Assembly (NCBI GenBank): GCA_964480195.1
Contig: CAYZOJ010000015.1
Coordinates: forward strand, 1 to 31,793
Direction of reading: 5' to 3'
Origin: Stercoripulliclostridium_A sp964480195
Lineage (GTDB): Bacteria; Bacillota; Clostridia; Christensenellales; DTU072
DNA: 31,793 bases
In this document: positions 16,665 to 23,957 of the stretch, one piece after another
Position numbering within the stretch: position 1 is the first letter of the stretch
Layout of the letters: each line of letters begins with the position of its first letter
Position numbers and translations under genes: made by a program
The notes under the pieces: model-generated
What the model was told of the DNA's origin: nothing
Seen by the model: only the letters and a program-made list of their open reading frames with translations
Database searches by the model: none

Positions 16665-17263
16665 TATTTATCCAATCTCCTTAGTGCTTTAATGATCAAA
16701 TCTTCAAGCCCCGTAGCCTCTTTTCTTACGGAACTCACCAGACTTACGGCTTCGGATTGCCCGACGCCCAACGCCTTTAACGCGTTAATCGCTTCGGACG
16801 AAAGCTCGTCTAAACCCGAAGTTATCGTTGCTACCTCGCCTGTGATATAATCGGTTTCCGTATCGGTAAGCTTTTCTTTCAATTCCAAAACAATTCTCTC
16901 TGCTGTTTTTTTGCCGACGCCTTTGATTTTGGATATCGCTTTAATATCTCCCGTAACGATACATACCGCAAGTGCACTCGGCTCCATTCCGGAAAGTATG
17001 CCTATCGACGCTTTGGGGCCTATTCCGCTTATCGTGATAAGTTTTAAGAACATCAATTTTTCTTCTCTCGAAATAAAGCCGTAAAGGCTCATTTCGTCTT
17101 CACGCACGAAAAGATAGGTATGAAGTTTAACGTTATTGCCGATAGAGGGTAATTTTCTGAGTGTATTTACGGAAACCGTAATTTCATAGCCGATTCCGCC
17201 GACATCCAAGATGGCGACGTTGCCGTTTACAGAAACCAATTGACCGCTGATGTATGAATACAT
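16664..17263 (-). CDS. ruvA: Holliday junction-binding protein RuvA
   Basis: RuvA is the tetrameric DNA-binding partner of RuvB, 199 residues. It begins with the typical MYSYISGQL and has the OB-fold domain (about 1-65) and the helix-hairpin-helix repeats LITISGIGPKASIGILS and ISKIKGVGKKTAERIVLELK. The C-terminal domain that contacts RuvB (about 150-199) ends in LIIKALRRLDK. The start overlaps the ruvC stop as TAATG, with GGAG seven bases upstream. Confidence 0.96.
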   Translation of the reverse strand: MYSYISGQLVSVNGNVAILDVGGIGYEITVSVNTLRKLPSIGNNVKLHTYLFVREDEMSLYGFISREEKLMFLKLITISGIGPKASIGILSGMEPSALAVCIVTGDIKAISKIKGVGKKTAERIVLELKEKLTDTETDYITGEVATITSGLDELSSEAINALKALGVGQSEAVSLVSSVRKEATGLEDLIIKALRRLDK

Positions 17264-17757
17264 TACTTAACTCCGAAATCTCCGAGAGATGTGTTTGTTT
17301 GCGCGAAAGTTACGGCTACGGAAAGAGCGTCTGCCGCGTCGTCGGGTTTGGGGATTTCTTTTAATCCCAAATGAACGGCTATCATCGCCTGCATTTGCTT
17401 TTTGTCCGCTTTGCCGTATCCGGTTATCGCTTGTTTGATTTGCATAGGAGTGAACTCGTAAAGTTTTACGCCGGTTTTTTCGGTCACGTAGAGCACTACA
17501 CCACGTGCTTCCGCAACCATAATCGCGGTTTTTTGATTGTTTTGGAAAAACAATTCTTCAATTGCAACCACGTCGGGTTTATAGTGATTGATAAGTTTTT
17601 CTATCTGATCGCCTATAAACGCTAACCGCTCCGGAAATCTTGTCGTTTTAGGCGTTTCTATAGCACCGTAAGCCACGGCTTTATGCTTAAAACCGTTGGT
17701 TACTATTACGCCAAAACCCAATATTCCGTATCCGGGATCTATACCGAGAACTACCAT
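17263..17757 (-). CDS. ruvC: Crossover junction endodeoxyribonuclease RuvC
   Basis: RuvC resolves Holliday junctions by paired cuts. It has 164 residues. The four acidic active-site residues of the RNase H-like fold are in place: Asp7 in GIDPGYG, Glu67 in VAIEELFF, and Asp140 and Asp143 in DDAADAL. The family DNA-contact motif GYGKADKKQM is also present. No Shine-Dalgarno sequence precedes the ATG, and the promoter -10 ends seven bases before it, so the mRNA is probably leaderless. First gene of the ruvC-to-tgt operon. Confidence 0.95.
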   Translation of the reverse strand: MVVLGIDPGYGILGFGVIVTNGFKHKAVAYGAIETPKTTRFPERLAFIGDQIEKLINHYKPDVVAIEELFFQNNQKTAIMVAEARGVVLYVTEKTGVKLYEFTPMQIKQAITGYGKADKKQMQAMIAVHLGLKEIPKPDDAADALSVAVTFAQTNTSLGDFGVK

Positions 17758-17764
17758 AAATATA

Positions 17765-17793
17765 AGTTTACTTTAATATTTAAGATAAGTCAA
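17765..17793 (-). promoter_or_regulatory. Promoter of ruvC placing the RNA start at the start codon
   Basis: On the minus strand TTGACT (17788-17793), a 17-base spacer and TAAACT (17765-17770), then TATATTT and the ATG. Normal initiation would fall at 17757-17758. A weak stem with a six-T run (17795-17814) just upstream may partly terminate the importer operon. Confidence 0.7.
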
Positions 17794-17814
17794 TAAAAAA
17801 GGCTCAATTACAAG

Positions 17815-18495
17815 CTATTCACCGAATATATCGGTCAATTTGTTTTTGATTTCCGAAACGGAAGAAATGTCCCCTGCTTTAATTTCGGTCCTATAAACAA
17901 CCTTTGCAGGTCTTCCCGCGAGCACAACAACTTCATCGGCAAGCGTTAAGGTTTCTTCGATATCGTGTGTTATAAGTAACGTGGTTCGAGGATCTACGGA
18001 AAGCAGATTTCCGAGATAGCGTTCCAGTCTTTTTTTAACACCGATATCAAGCCCTCGGAACGGCTCGTCCAAAACAATACATTCCGAAGGAAACAGGAAT
18101 GCGCGCGCCAAAGCTACTCTCTGCGCCATTCCGGTAGAAAGTTCGTGCGGATACTTTTTGCGTTCATTTTGGAGTTCCACCGCTTCAAGAACTCGTGTGA
18201 CGGCTGAATTTAGCTCCGTTTTATCTTTTATTATATGACCAACCGCGTAAGCGAGATTTTTCTCTACCGTAAGGTTTGGTAAAAGAGCCGGCTCCCCGAA
18301 TACCATAGCAATTCTACCGTCGAAATCGACATTCCCCGAGTAATCGGTTAGCCCTGTCAAAATATTCGCAAGCGTGCTTTTACCTACGCCGGAAGCCCCC
18401 ATGACGGCGATTATTTTACTTTTTTCGATTTCCAAAGAAAAATCGTCGAATATGATTTCATCGTTAAATTTTTTTGTAATATGCTCAAATCTCAT
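17815..18495 (-). CDS. ABC importer ATPase, SsuB/ThiZ/TauB type
   Basis: This cytoplasmic ATPase energises the permease encoded just upstream. It has 226 residues. Walker A is GASGVGKST (33-41), the signature is LSTGM (119-123) instead of LSGGM, Walker B is CIVLDEP (Asp143, Glu144), and the switch His is His177 in LLITHDIEE. The Q-loop Gln is replaced by Gly (MVFGEP near 67), unusual for an otherwise normal importer ATPase. ATG 18493-18495 overlaps the permease stop as TAATG; the open frame extends further upstream only inside the permease gene. Confidence 0.9.
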   Translation of the reverse strand: MRFEHITKKFNDEIIFDDFSLEIEKSKIIAVMGASGVGKSTLANILTGLTDYSGNVDFDGRIAMVFGEPALLPNLTVEKNLAYAVGHIIKDKTELNSAVTRVLEAVELQNERKKYPHELSTGMAQRVALARAFLFPSECIVLDEPFRGLDIGVKKRLERYLGNLLSVDPRTTLLITHDIEETLTLADEVVVLAGRPAKVVYRTEIKAGDISSVSEIKNKLTDIFGE

Positions 18496-19265
18496 TATTT
18501 TTGCCACCTTATCGTCAATTTCTTGATTAAACGCATAATGCACTCCGCAACATATCCGATAGCAACCGCCGAAAAAGTCCAAGCAAGCAACGAAGCCGTA
18601 TCGAGGTATGCTCTCGCGTTTTGCATATTGATTCCCATCGAATCCGATGTCTGCGCGAGGACCTCTCCTGCAATAGTTACCTTAATCGCTAACGATATCC
18701 CGCTTGTCATTGCATCCAATGCGGACGGTGCCACAGAGGGAATGTAGAGAGTAAAAATTCTCTTGTATAACGGAACCCCGTAAACCTTACTCATATCGAC
18801 GAGTTTTACGTCAATATCCGATAATGCAGACGAAAAAGAACCGTACAACACGGGAAATACTAATAAAAAAGCAATTAGAAGCGGTGCCGTTTTTGAGCTT
18901 AGCCATATTAATGCTAACAAAATTATGGACATTGTAGGTACGGCACGAGCTATCGTAATTATAGGCGAAAGCATTTTACCTATAGGAGGTAAAACGTAAG
19001 CAATTATCGCAAGAACAGTCGCTATGCCAAAAGCCAAACCGAACCCTGCCAATGCGCGTAAAAAAGTATCGCGCAAGGCTATCCAAAAAATCTTTTGACC
19101 GAGTAACGATCCGAGCTCTTCAAACGTCCTCGCGGGCGTAGGCAAAATCATTTCGATATCCATTTCTAATGCAAATAGATACCAAACGAGTATAAACAAG
19201 CCTACGCCTATCGCGGGATAAAGTAATTCTAAAGCTTTTTTTGCGACTTTCTTTGCTTTTTTCAC
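18495..19265 (-). CDS. ABC importer permease, SsuC/ThiX/TauC type
   Basis: This inner-membrane permease of the BPD_transp_1 family has 256 residues and about six membrane helices. The family coupling loop is visible in MSKVYGVPLYKRIFTLYIPS (about 160-180) and the region after it, SGISLAIKVTIAGEVL, is typical of the nitrate/taurine/thiamine-precursor group. The start is a GTG (19263-19265), six bases after the binding-protein stop and without a clear ribosome binding site, which suggests coupled translation. Substrate cannot be read from the permease. Confidence 0.9.
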   Translation of the reverse strand: MKKAKKVAKKALELLYPAIGVGLFILVWYLFALEMDIEMILPTPARTFEELGSLLGQKIFWIALRDTFLRALAGFGLAFGIATVLAIIAYVLPPIGKMLSPIITIARAVPTMSIILLALIWLSSKTAPLLIAFLLVFPVLYGSFSSALSDIDVKLVDMSKVYGVPLYKRIFTLYIPSVAPSALDAMTSGISLAIKVTIAGEVLAQTSDSMGINMQNARAYLDTASLLAWTFSAVAIGYVAECIMRLIKKLTIRWQK

Positions 19266-19271
19266 TATATA

Positions 19272-20321
19272 TTAGATGTTTGCATAGAAACCGGCATCGG
19301 GCATCTTACCGCCGACAACTTGCGGTTTTGAATTGTAAAGAGCAGCAAGATAGGCCTCGACAGACGCCTTTGCATCGTTTGCACGTACAAGTTTGATATT
19401 GCAAGCATCAACTATTGCAGGCGTTAATGCTGTCAAAGAAGTCGAACCGCCGTCTTTTAACGCAGCCAAAGCCACTTCGGAATTATTCTTAACCCAAGTG
19501 TTGTTTTCTTCCAACAATCCGAGGAAGTATTCGACAAAGGCGGAGTGCTCGGATGTCAACAATTCTTTATTCATAAACAAACTTGCCTGAGGGAATCCGC
19601 CGGTCGTATTCGAAGCATCGTTCCAAAGGTCTTGTAACGAAAGAACAGTCGTCGTACCCGTATTCGCATTCGCTTGCGTTACCGCAGGTTCGCCGAGTAT
19701 GCCGAATTGCGCGTTGCCCTTTTTAAGCAAAGGAATAAGTTCTTTGCCCGAGGTAACGTAACGAAGAGCTACATAAGACGGATCTTCGGTTTCGGTTACT
19801 TGGTAAGGAATACCATAAACATCCAACGCATATTTGAAAGTGATATCGGGGGTGGCGCCCTGTCCGATATTGTATATAGTTTTGCCTTTTAACGATTCGA
19901 GTTTTTCTTTGAAAGTTTCACCGATAAGTTGTTCTTTTCCAACCATATATAGCGAACCTTGTATATCGGTTGCAACAAGCTTAATGTTTTGACCGCCGTT
20001 ATTGTAAATGATTGCTCCGATATTCGTAGGCGCTATCGCGACGTTCGCCTCTCCGTTGAGAAGTTTCGTTTTGATTGCGTCCGCGCCGTCAACGATAGAG
20101 AGATTTACGGTATAACCGTTGAAAACGGGTTTATCTTTGAAAAGTTTTGCGAGTGCGATTGCGGGCGATCCGTCCGGAACTACGACGTTGATAGTCGTAT
20201 TGACGATTCCGTCATCGGGATTATCGTCTTTTGTCTTATCGTTACAAGCGCAAAGACCAACGACAAAAGTCATTGACAGCAATACAACAAATACTGCAAC
20301 AAGTGTTTTTTTGATTTTCAT
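19272..20321 (-). CDS. ABC importer substrate-binding lipoprotein, SsuA/NMT1-like
   Basis: This is the extracellular binding protein of the importer, 349 residues. It has a signal peptide with a lipobox LCAC (lipidated Cys26), an acidic linker, and a two-lobed periplasmic-binding fold. Features of the SsuA/ThiY/NMT1 group include VVVPDGSPAIALAKL after the linker, DAIKTKLLNGEANVAIAPT, and GQGATPDITFKYAL near the ligand cleft. GGAGG (20328-20332) lies six bases upstream and overlaps the end of the preceding small gene. Ligands in this fold range from sulfonates to pyrimidine precursors; I cannot choose one. Confidence 0.9.
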   Translation of the reverse strand: MKIKKTLVAVFVVLLSMTFVVGLCACNDKTKDDNPDDGIVNTTINVVVPDGSPAIALAKLFKDKPVFNGYTVNLSIVDGADAIKTKLLNGEANVAIAPTNIGAIIYNNGGQNIKLVATDIQGSLYMVGKEQLIGETFKEKLESLKGKTIYNIGQGATPDITFKYALDVYGIPYQVTETEDPSYVALRYVTSGKELIPLLKKGNAQFGILGEPAVTQANANTGTTTVLSLQDLWNDASNTTGGFPQASLFMNKELLTSEHSAFVEYFLGLLEENNTWVKNNSEVALAALKDGGSTSLTALTPAIVDACNIKLVRANDAKASVEAYLAALYNSKPQVVGGKMPDAGFYANI

Positions 20322-20322
20322 T

Positions 20323-20571
20323 TTATGCCTCCACTGAAACTAATGCCGATTTAACGTTAACGGCGTCGACTCTTCCGAGTTTCCCGGTTAACGCAGATAT
20401 TCTTTCGTTCGAACCGTTTACAACTACGCTTATCGCATATATGTCGTTGTCTTTATCCGGAATGCCCATTCTACCACGAATAATATCCGCGTTATCGCTA
20501 AGAATTGACTGTACCGCGGGAACAACGTTTCTGTTCGTAACGATTATTGCCACAACGCCTATTTTGTCCAT
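20323..20571 (-). CDS. TM1266-like small protein (putative iron-only hydrogenase system regulator family)
   Basis: This protein of 82 residues matches the pattern of Thermotoga TM1266 and the TIGR03959 family: MDKIGVVAIIVTNR at the start, then DIIRGRMGIPDKDNDIYAIS, then ALTGKLGRVDAVNVKSAL. The fold in that family is an ACT/NikR-C-like sandwich without a DNA-binding part, so it probably senses or binds something rather than acting as a repressor alone. Family members often sit near HydE/F/G genes. None are in this window; instead the gene heads an ABC importer operon. The ATG is 11 bases after GGAG, which lies in the 3' arm of a leader hairpin. An upstream ATG at 20640 is inside the leader. 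Confidence 0.82.
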   Translation of the reverse strand: MDKIGVVAIIVTNRNVVPAVQSILSDNADIIRGRMGIPDKDNDIYAISVVVNGSNERISALTGKLGRVDAVNVKSALVSVEA

Positions 20572-20681
20572 AAAAAATGCCTCTCCTTTAGTATTCGGAA
20601 AGAGGCATACGGTATCCGTAAAAATATTAACGTAATACAAACAAGCTTACTCTCCGAACGCATCATTGATTCAGGTTATTT
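20572..20681 (-). ncRNA. Structured 5' leader, candidate riboswitch or attenuator
   Basis: From the predicted RNA start (~20681) to the ATG there are about 110 bases with two competing structures on the minus strand. TTCGGAGAG (20650-20658) can pair with CTTTCCGAA (20594-20602), nine pairs including one G-T. ATGCCTCT (20601-20608) can pair with AGAGGCAT (20577-20584), followed by a T-run running into the start codon. The second hairpin looks like a terminator and also holds part of the AAGGAG site. The two share bases 20601-20602, and the 3' arm of the first lies in the loop of the second, so they should compete or form a pseudoknot. I could not match it to a known riboswitch class. Confidence 0.55.
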
Positions 20682-20687
20682 GTTAAT

Positions 20688-20716
20688 ATGATAAACTAAT
20701 CAAATATGTTTGTCAA
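20688..20716 (-). promoter_or_regulatory. Promoter of the TM1266-like/ABC importer operon
   Basis: On the minus strand a consensus TTGACA (20711-20716), a 17-base spacer and TATCAT (20688-20693). The -35 lies inside the last codons of the upstream ABC ATPase-like gene. The promoter feeds the structured leader. Confidence 0.8.
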
Positions 20717-21715
20717 CAAATTTTCATATGCTATATCGTACAGACGAACGGAATTCGTAGCCACGGATACATATTTATCTTGTTCTTCTTTTGTCAAAGT
20801 AAATACGTCGCCCTTTTCGGTGATAATTCGCGCTCCGCCGTCATTTAGCGTCAGAAAACGTTTAACGATATGAATATCGCCTTGAATTGTCACTTGCGGG
20901 ACAAAACTAAACAACACTTCACTTTTGCTATAATCTCCGATATTGATTTCCAAACCGTTAACAGAAACTCTGCCGTCTTTGACCTCTGCGACACCAAACA
21001 CCTTATCGTCCCTAAACGTTTTATCGGTTAGATAATTCTCGGGAGAATTATAGACGGAAGAATGCGTACCGAAATCAACCAATTTACCGTGTAACAACAC
21101 CGCGATTTTATCCCCGAAAGACATCGCTTCGTGCTGATCGTCTGTTGCAAATAAGACGTTGCCGGAGAACTCATTAACAGCAGGTAAGAGTTCCTCGAAC
21201 AATTCTTTGCGTTGTGTACCTGTCAATGTCGAAAACACGTTATCAATAAGAGTAACGTTTTCATTGCGTAGCGCACCGCGCGCAAGAGCCAAACGAATTT
21301 TAATTTCAGGATACAATCTGTAAACGGGTTCGCTTAAAAACGGAGTTAAACCGAATTTTTCAGCCACAAAATTTACGACGTCGCTTATACTCGATTTGGG
21401 AGTTTTTCGTATTTTGAGAGGATATTCGAGATTGTATTTTGCTGTTCTATAGAGAAAAAATGCCTCATCCGAATTGTATATCAAACGTACGCCTCTGTCC
21501 TTAGGCTTCGACTCGGATATTTCTTTACCGTTTACGATGATTTTGCCGGTATCGCGCGGATACAACCCTGCCGCACATTTGAGGAGAGAGGTTTTCCCTC
21601 CCCCCTCTTGTGCAAACAGTGCAAGCTTTTCATCGTCGCTTAACGCAAACGATACGTCTCTAACGGCTATCGCTCCGTAAAAGTATTTTTGCGTAAGATT
21701 TACGACTTCGAACAT
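20696..21715 (-). CDS. Degenerate ABC ATPase homologue, MalK-like, probably without normal ATPase activity
   Basis: This protein of 339 residues aligns along its length with MalK/UgpC-type importer ATPases, including a C-terminal TOBE-like part (about 240-339), but nearly every motif is altered. Walker A reads AQEGGGKT (35-42), keeping Lys41. The Q-loop Gln is Asn81. The LSGGQ signature is LYPEI (134-138). Walker B keeps Asp158 but the catalytic Glu is Asn159. The D-loop is STLT. The switch His is Asp192 (ATDDQHEAM). The reading frame is intact and the rest well preserved, so it looks like a maintained non-catalytic protein rather than a decaying gene. It starts two bases after the pgi stop with no ribosome binding site. 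No cognate permease is adjacent. Confidence 0.8.
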   Translation of the reverse strand: MFEVVNLTQKYFYGAIAVRDVSFALSDDEKLALFAQEGGGKTSLLKCAAGLYPRDTGKIIVNGKEISESKPKDRGVRLIYNSDEAFFLYRTAKYNLEYPLKIRKTPKSSISDVVNFVAEKFGLTPFLSEPVYRLYPEIKIRLALARGALRNENVTLIDNVFSTLTGTQRKELFEELLPAVNEFSGNVLFATDDQHEAMSFGDKIAVLLHGKLVDFGTHSSVYNSPENYLTDKTFRDDKVFGVAEVKDGRVSVNGLEINIGDYSKSEVLFSFVPQVTIQGDIHIVKRFLTLNDGGARIITEKGDVFTLTKEEQDKYVSVATNSVRLYDIAYENLLTNIFD

Positions 21716-21717
21716 TA

Positions 21718-23130
21718 CTAAATAATATAATCGTCGGATTTGATAGTTCCGTTTTCGAGTTCTTGTGCGAGTTCTTCGTATCCGTCCCTGCCCAAAAGCG
21801 CGTAAGTTGCGTTCTTGCCTGCTTCGACGCCGGGTTGATTAAACGTATTAATATCGAACATCGCGCCGATATATGCGGTTTCCAACATAAAGAAATACAT
21901 TAACTGCCCTATCGTGTGCGCGGTAACTTCCGGTAAGGTTATCATGTTGTTGGCTCTGTGATTTTTGGTTAACGCATATTCCGTCGCGTACATTTCGGCA
22001 CGAATCAATTCGTTAAGCGAATGTCCCGACAAGAAATCTACCGCGGGAATATCTTCGCAACCGCCGGGTATATCGACGACTTCGCGATAGTCTTCAACCC
22101 CGATAAACGTAACGACCTTATCGAACGGACCCTCGGTGTAAAGCTGAACTTGGCTGTGCTGATCCGTTACGCCGAGCGCTTTGACGGGAGTCTGACCGAC
22201 GTGTACGATTTCACCTTTGTTGTTAACGGCTTTACCGAGACTTTCGCCCCAAAGTTGGCAATACCAGTCAGCCATAAGCTTCAAGCTATCCGCATAAGGC
22301 ATCATAACGCTGATATTTTTGCCTTTTTGTATGGAGATATATTGTAAAGCGGCAGCTACCAATGCGGGATTGGATTTGAAATCCGCTTTGCGACATTTTT
22401 TGTCCATATATTCGCAACCTTTGAGAAGTTGTTTGATATTTATGCCGAGAACAGCCGCGGGGAGCAAACCGACAGGACAAATTTCACTGAATCTTCCGCC
22501 TACTCCGTCGGGAATGACAAATGTCTTTAATCCTTCGCGACGCGCGATTTTTACAAGATTTCCTTTTTCGGAATCGGTGGTTGCGATGATATGATCTTTG
22601 GCGTCTCTTCCGTATTTTTCTTTGAGAATATCCATAACGATAAGATATTGGCTCATCGTTTCCGAGGTGGAACCGCTCTTGGTTATGACGTTAAAAATCG
22701 TTTTATCCAAGTCGATTACGTCAAACAATGCCGACATTCTTTCCGGGTCGACGTTATCTTCTACGTAAAACTTAGGACCGTTTCTCCAACGTTTGGGAAG
22801 TTCGTTATGACGCAAATGACACAATGCTTGGAATACCGCCATGGGACCTAATGCAGAACCGCCTATGCCTAATACGACAAAATACTCGCAACCGCGTCTT
22901 ATATATTTTGCAGTACGGTTTATATCTTCAACTACGTCGTTTTGGTTGTACATAAGATCCGTCCAACCCATCATTCCCGTATTGCGGTTTGCTTTAAAAA
23001 ACGCGTGCGCGCTTTTAGCTTTTTCTTTGACTGCTTCAAGCTCTTTATCTGTAATTCCCTGTTCGTCGCCAAGAGCTTTCGCCATCATGTTGTTGTAATC
23101 GAATTTAATGCTTTTAACTTCTTTTGCCAT
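21718..23130 (-). CDS. pgi: Glucose-6-phosphate isomerase
   Basis: This cytoplasmic enzyme interconverts glucose 6-phosphate and fructose 6-phosphate in glycolysis. It is 470 residues, the shorter bacterial form. Recognisable segments are VVLGIGGSALGP near residue 80, the sugar-phosphate loop ITKSGSTSET, the family signature VGGRFSE, and FNQPGVEAGK near the C-terminus. I start at ATG 23128-23130 (MAKEVKSIKF), with GGAG nine bases upstream; the in-frame ATG at 23175 would overlap the preceding gene. It is in the long galU operon. Confidence 0.95.
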   Translation of the reverse strand: MAKEVKSIKFDYNNMMAKALGDEQGITDKELEAVKEKAKSAHAFFKANRNTGMMGWTDLMYNQNDVVEDINRTAKYIRRGCEYFVVLGIGGSALGPMAVFQALCHLRHNELPKRWRNGPKFYVEDNVDPERMSALFDVIDLDKTIFNVITKSGSTSETMSQYLIVMDILKEKYGRDAKDHIIATTDSEKGNLVKIARREGLKTFVIPDGVGGRFSEICPVGLLPAAVLGINIKQLLKGCEYMDKKCRKADFKSNPALVAAALQYISIQKGKNISVMMPYADSLKLMADWYCQLWGESLGKAVNNKGEIVHVGQTPVKALGVTDQHSQVQLYTEGPFDKVVTFIGVEDYREVVDIPGGCEDIPAVDFLSGHSLNELIRAEMYATEYALTKNHRANNMITLPEVTAHTIGQLMYFFMLETAYIGAMFDINTFNQPGVEAGKNATYALLGRDGYEELAQELENGTIKSDDYII

Positions 23131-23147
23131 TGTATAAATCTCCTTTA

Positions 23148-23951
23148 TTAGCCTCTTTGGGCTACCGTTAAACAATTTTTAAGATACTCAAAACTGCGTT
23201 TTACGTCATCAAACGTATCGTAATTTTTAGCATACAGTTCCATAAGAAGAGGTCCGTCGTATCCGACCTCAATTAGATTTCGAAAGAAGTTCGTAAAATC
23301 GAACTCTCCTTGTCCGGGTATTGCGAGAGTACCGTCGCTGTGGTAGTCGCACAAATGGACGGTAACCAATCTATTTGCCATTGACTTAATATATTTGTCG
23401 AGAGGAACCTTGCTTTGCATTGCTTGTTTAATGTCAAGGCAAACTTCCGCTTCGGGGTATTTCTCCAGTAAACGGTCAATAAATTCCGGTGAATTAAAGT
23501 ACGTCCAATGGACGTTTTCGTATGCGACTCTGCAATTACCTCCGTATTCGGCAAGAATAGAGTCTAAGTGTTTTAATCTTTCCGCAATCCAATCATAATT
23601 CAGTATGTAAGGTATTCGTTTAAGCCTTGCGGGCCCGTGGAACGTATAAGAGCGCGCGCCCAAACGGGCGCACGCCTCCGCACATTGTCTAAAGAAAAAT
23701 TCGCAATCCTCTCTGGTGCGTTCTGCTTGATTAAACAACTCCGGTTCGAATTGTTGGTTCAACGAGTGTACGCTATGAACTTTAAGGTTGCCTTTACGTT
23801 CCAAGAGCAAATCAATAAACTCCTTCCGGTATTCCCGGAAGGTAGTTAAAAAGATTTCTATGGTTTCGACTCCCATCGAATTTAAGATATTCAGGCTGTC
23901 CTCCGTTACTGCTTTTGTAAAGAAGGACGCCGTCGATATACCTACTTCCAT
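23148..23951 (-). CDS. Sugar phosphate isomerase/epimerase-like TIM-barrel protein
   Basis: This protein of 267 residues belongs to the xylose-isomerase-like TIM-barrel superfamily. It begins MEVGISTASFF and contains the strand ends that carry metal ligands in this fold: the Glu of VAYENVHW (about 144), the Asp of CLDIKQA, the His of TVHLCDYHSDG, and the Glu of LLMELYAKNY. The most likely role is isomerisation or epimerisation of a small sugar, but the superfamily also includes endonuclease IV-like and inosose enzymes and I cannot name the substrate. It has no Shine-Dalgarno and starts six bases after the hpf stop, so translation is probably coupled. It lies between hpf and pgi. Confidence 0.8.
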   Translation of the reverse strand: MEVGISTASFFTKAVTEDSLNILNSMGVETIEIFLTTFREYRKEFIDLLLERKGNLKVHSVHSLNQQFEPELFNQAERTREDCEFFFRQCAEACARLGARSYTFHGPARLKRIPYILNYDWIAERLKHLDSILAEYGGNCRVAYENVHWTYFNSPEFIDRLLEKYPEAEVCLDIKQAMQSKVPLDKYIKSMANRLVTVHLCDYHSDGTLAIPGQGEFDFTNFFRNLIEVGYDGPLLMELYAKNYDTFDDVKRSFEYLKNCLTVAQRG

Positions 23952-23957
23952 AATTTA

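Noticed and set aside
20590..20660. GGAGAGTA in the leader recalls the folT tetrahydrofolate riboswitch
   Set aside because: The conserved 3' part (GGTGAATCATT, CCGCTCC) is absent.
20640..20695. AACCTGA followed by ATGATGCG in the importer leader resembles the 3' half of a TPP riboswitch
   Set aside because: The other essential half (CTGAGA arm) is missing, the predicted RNA start leaves no room for it, and the spacing of the remaining bases does not fit.
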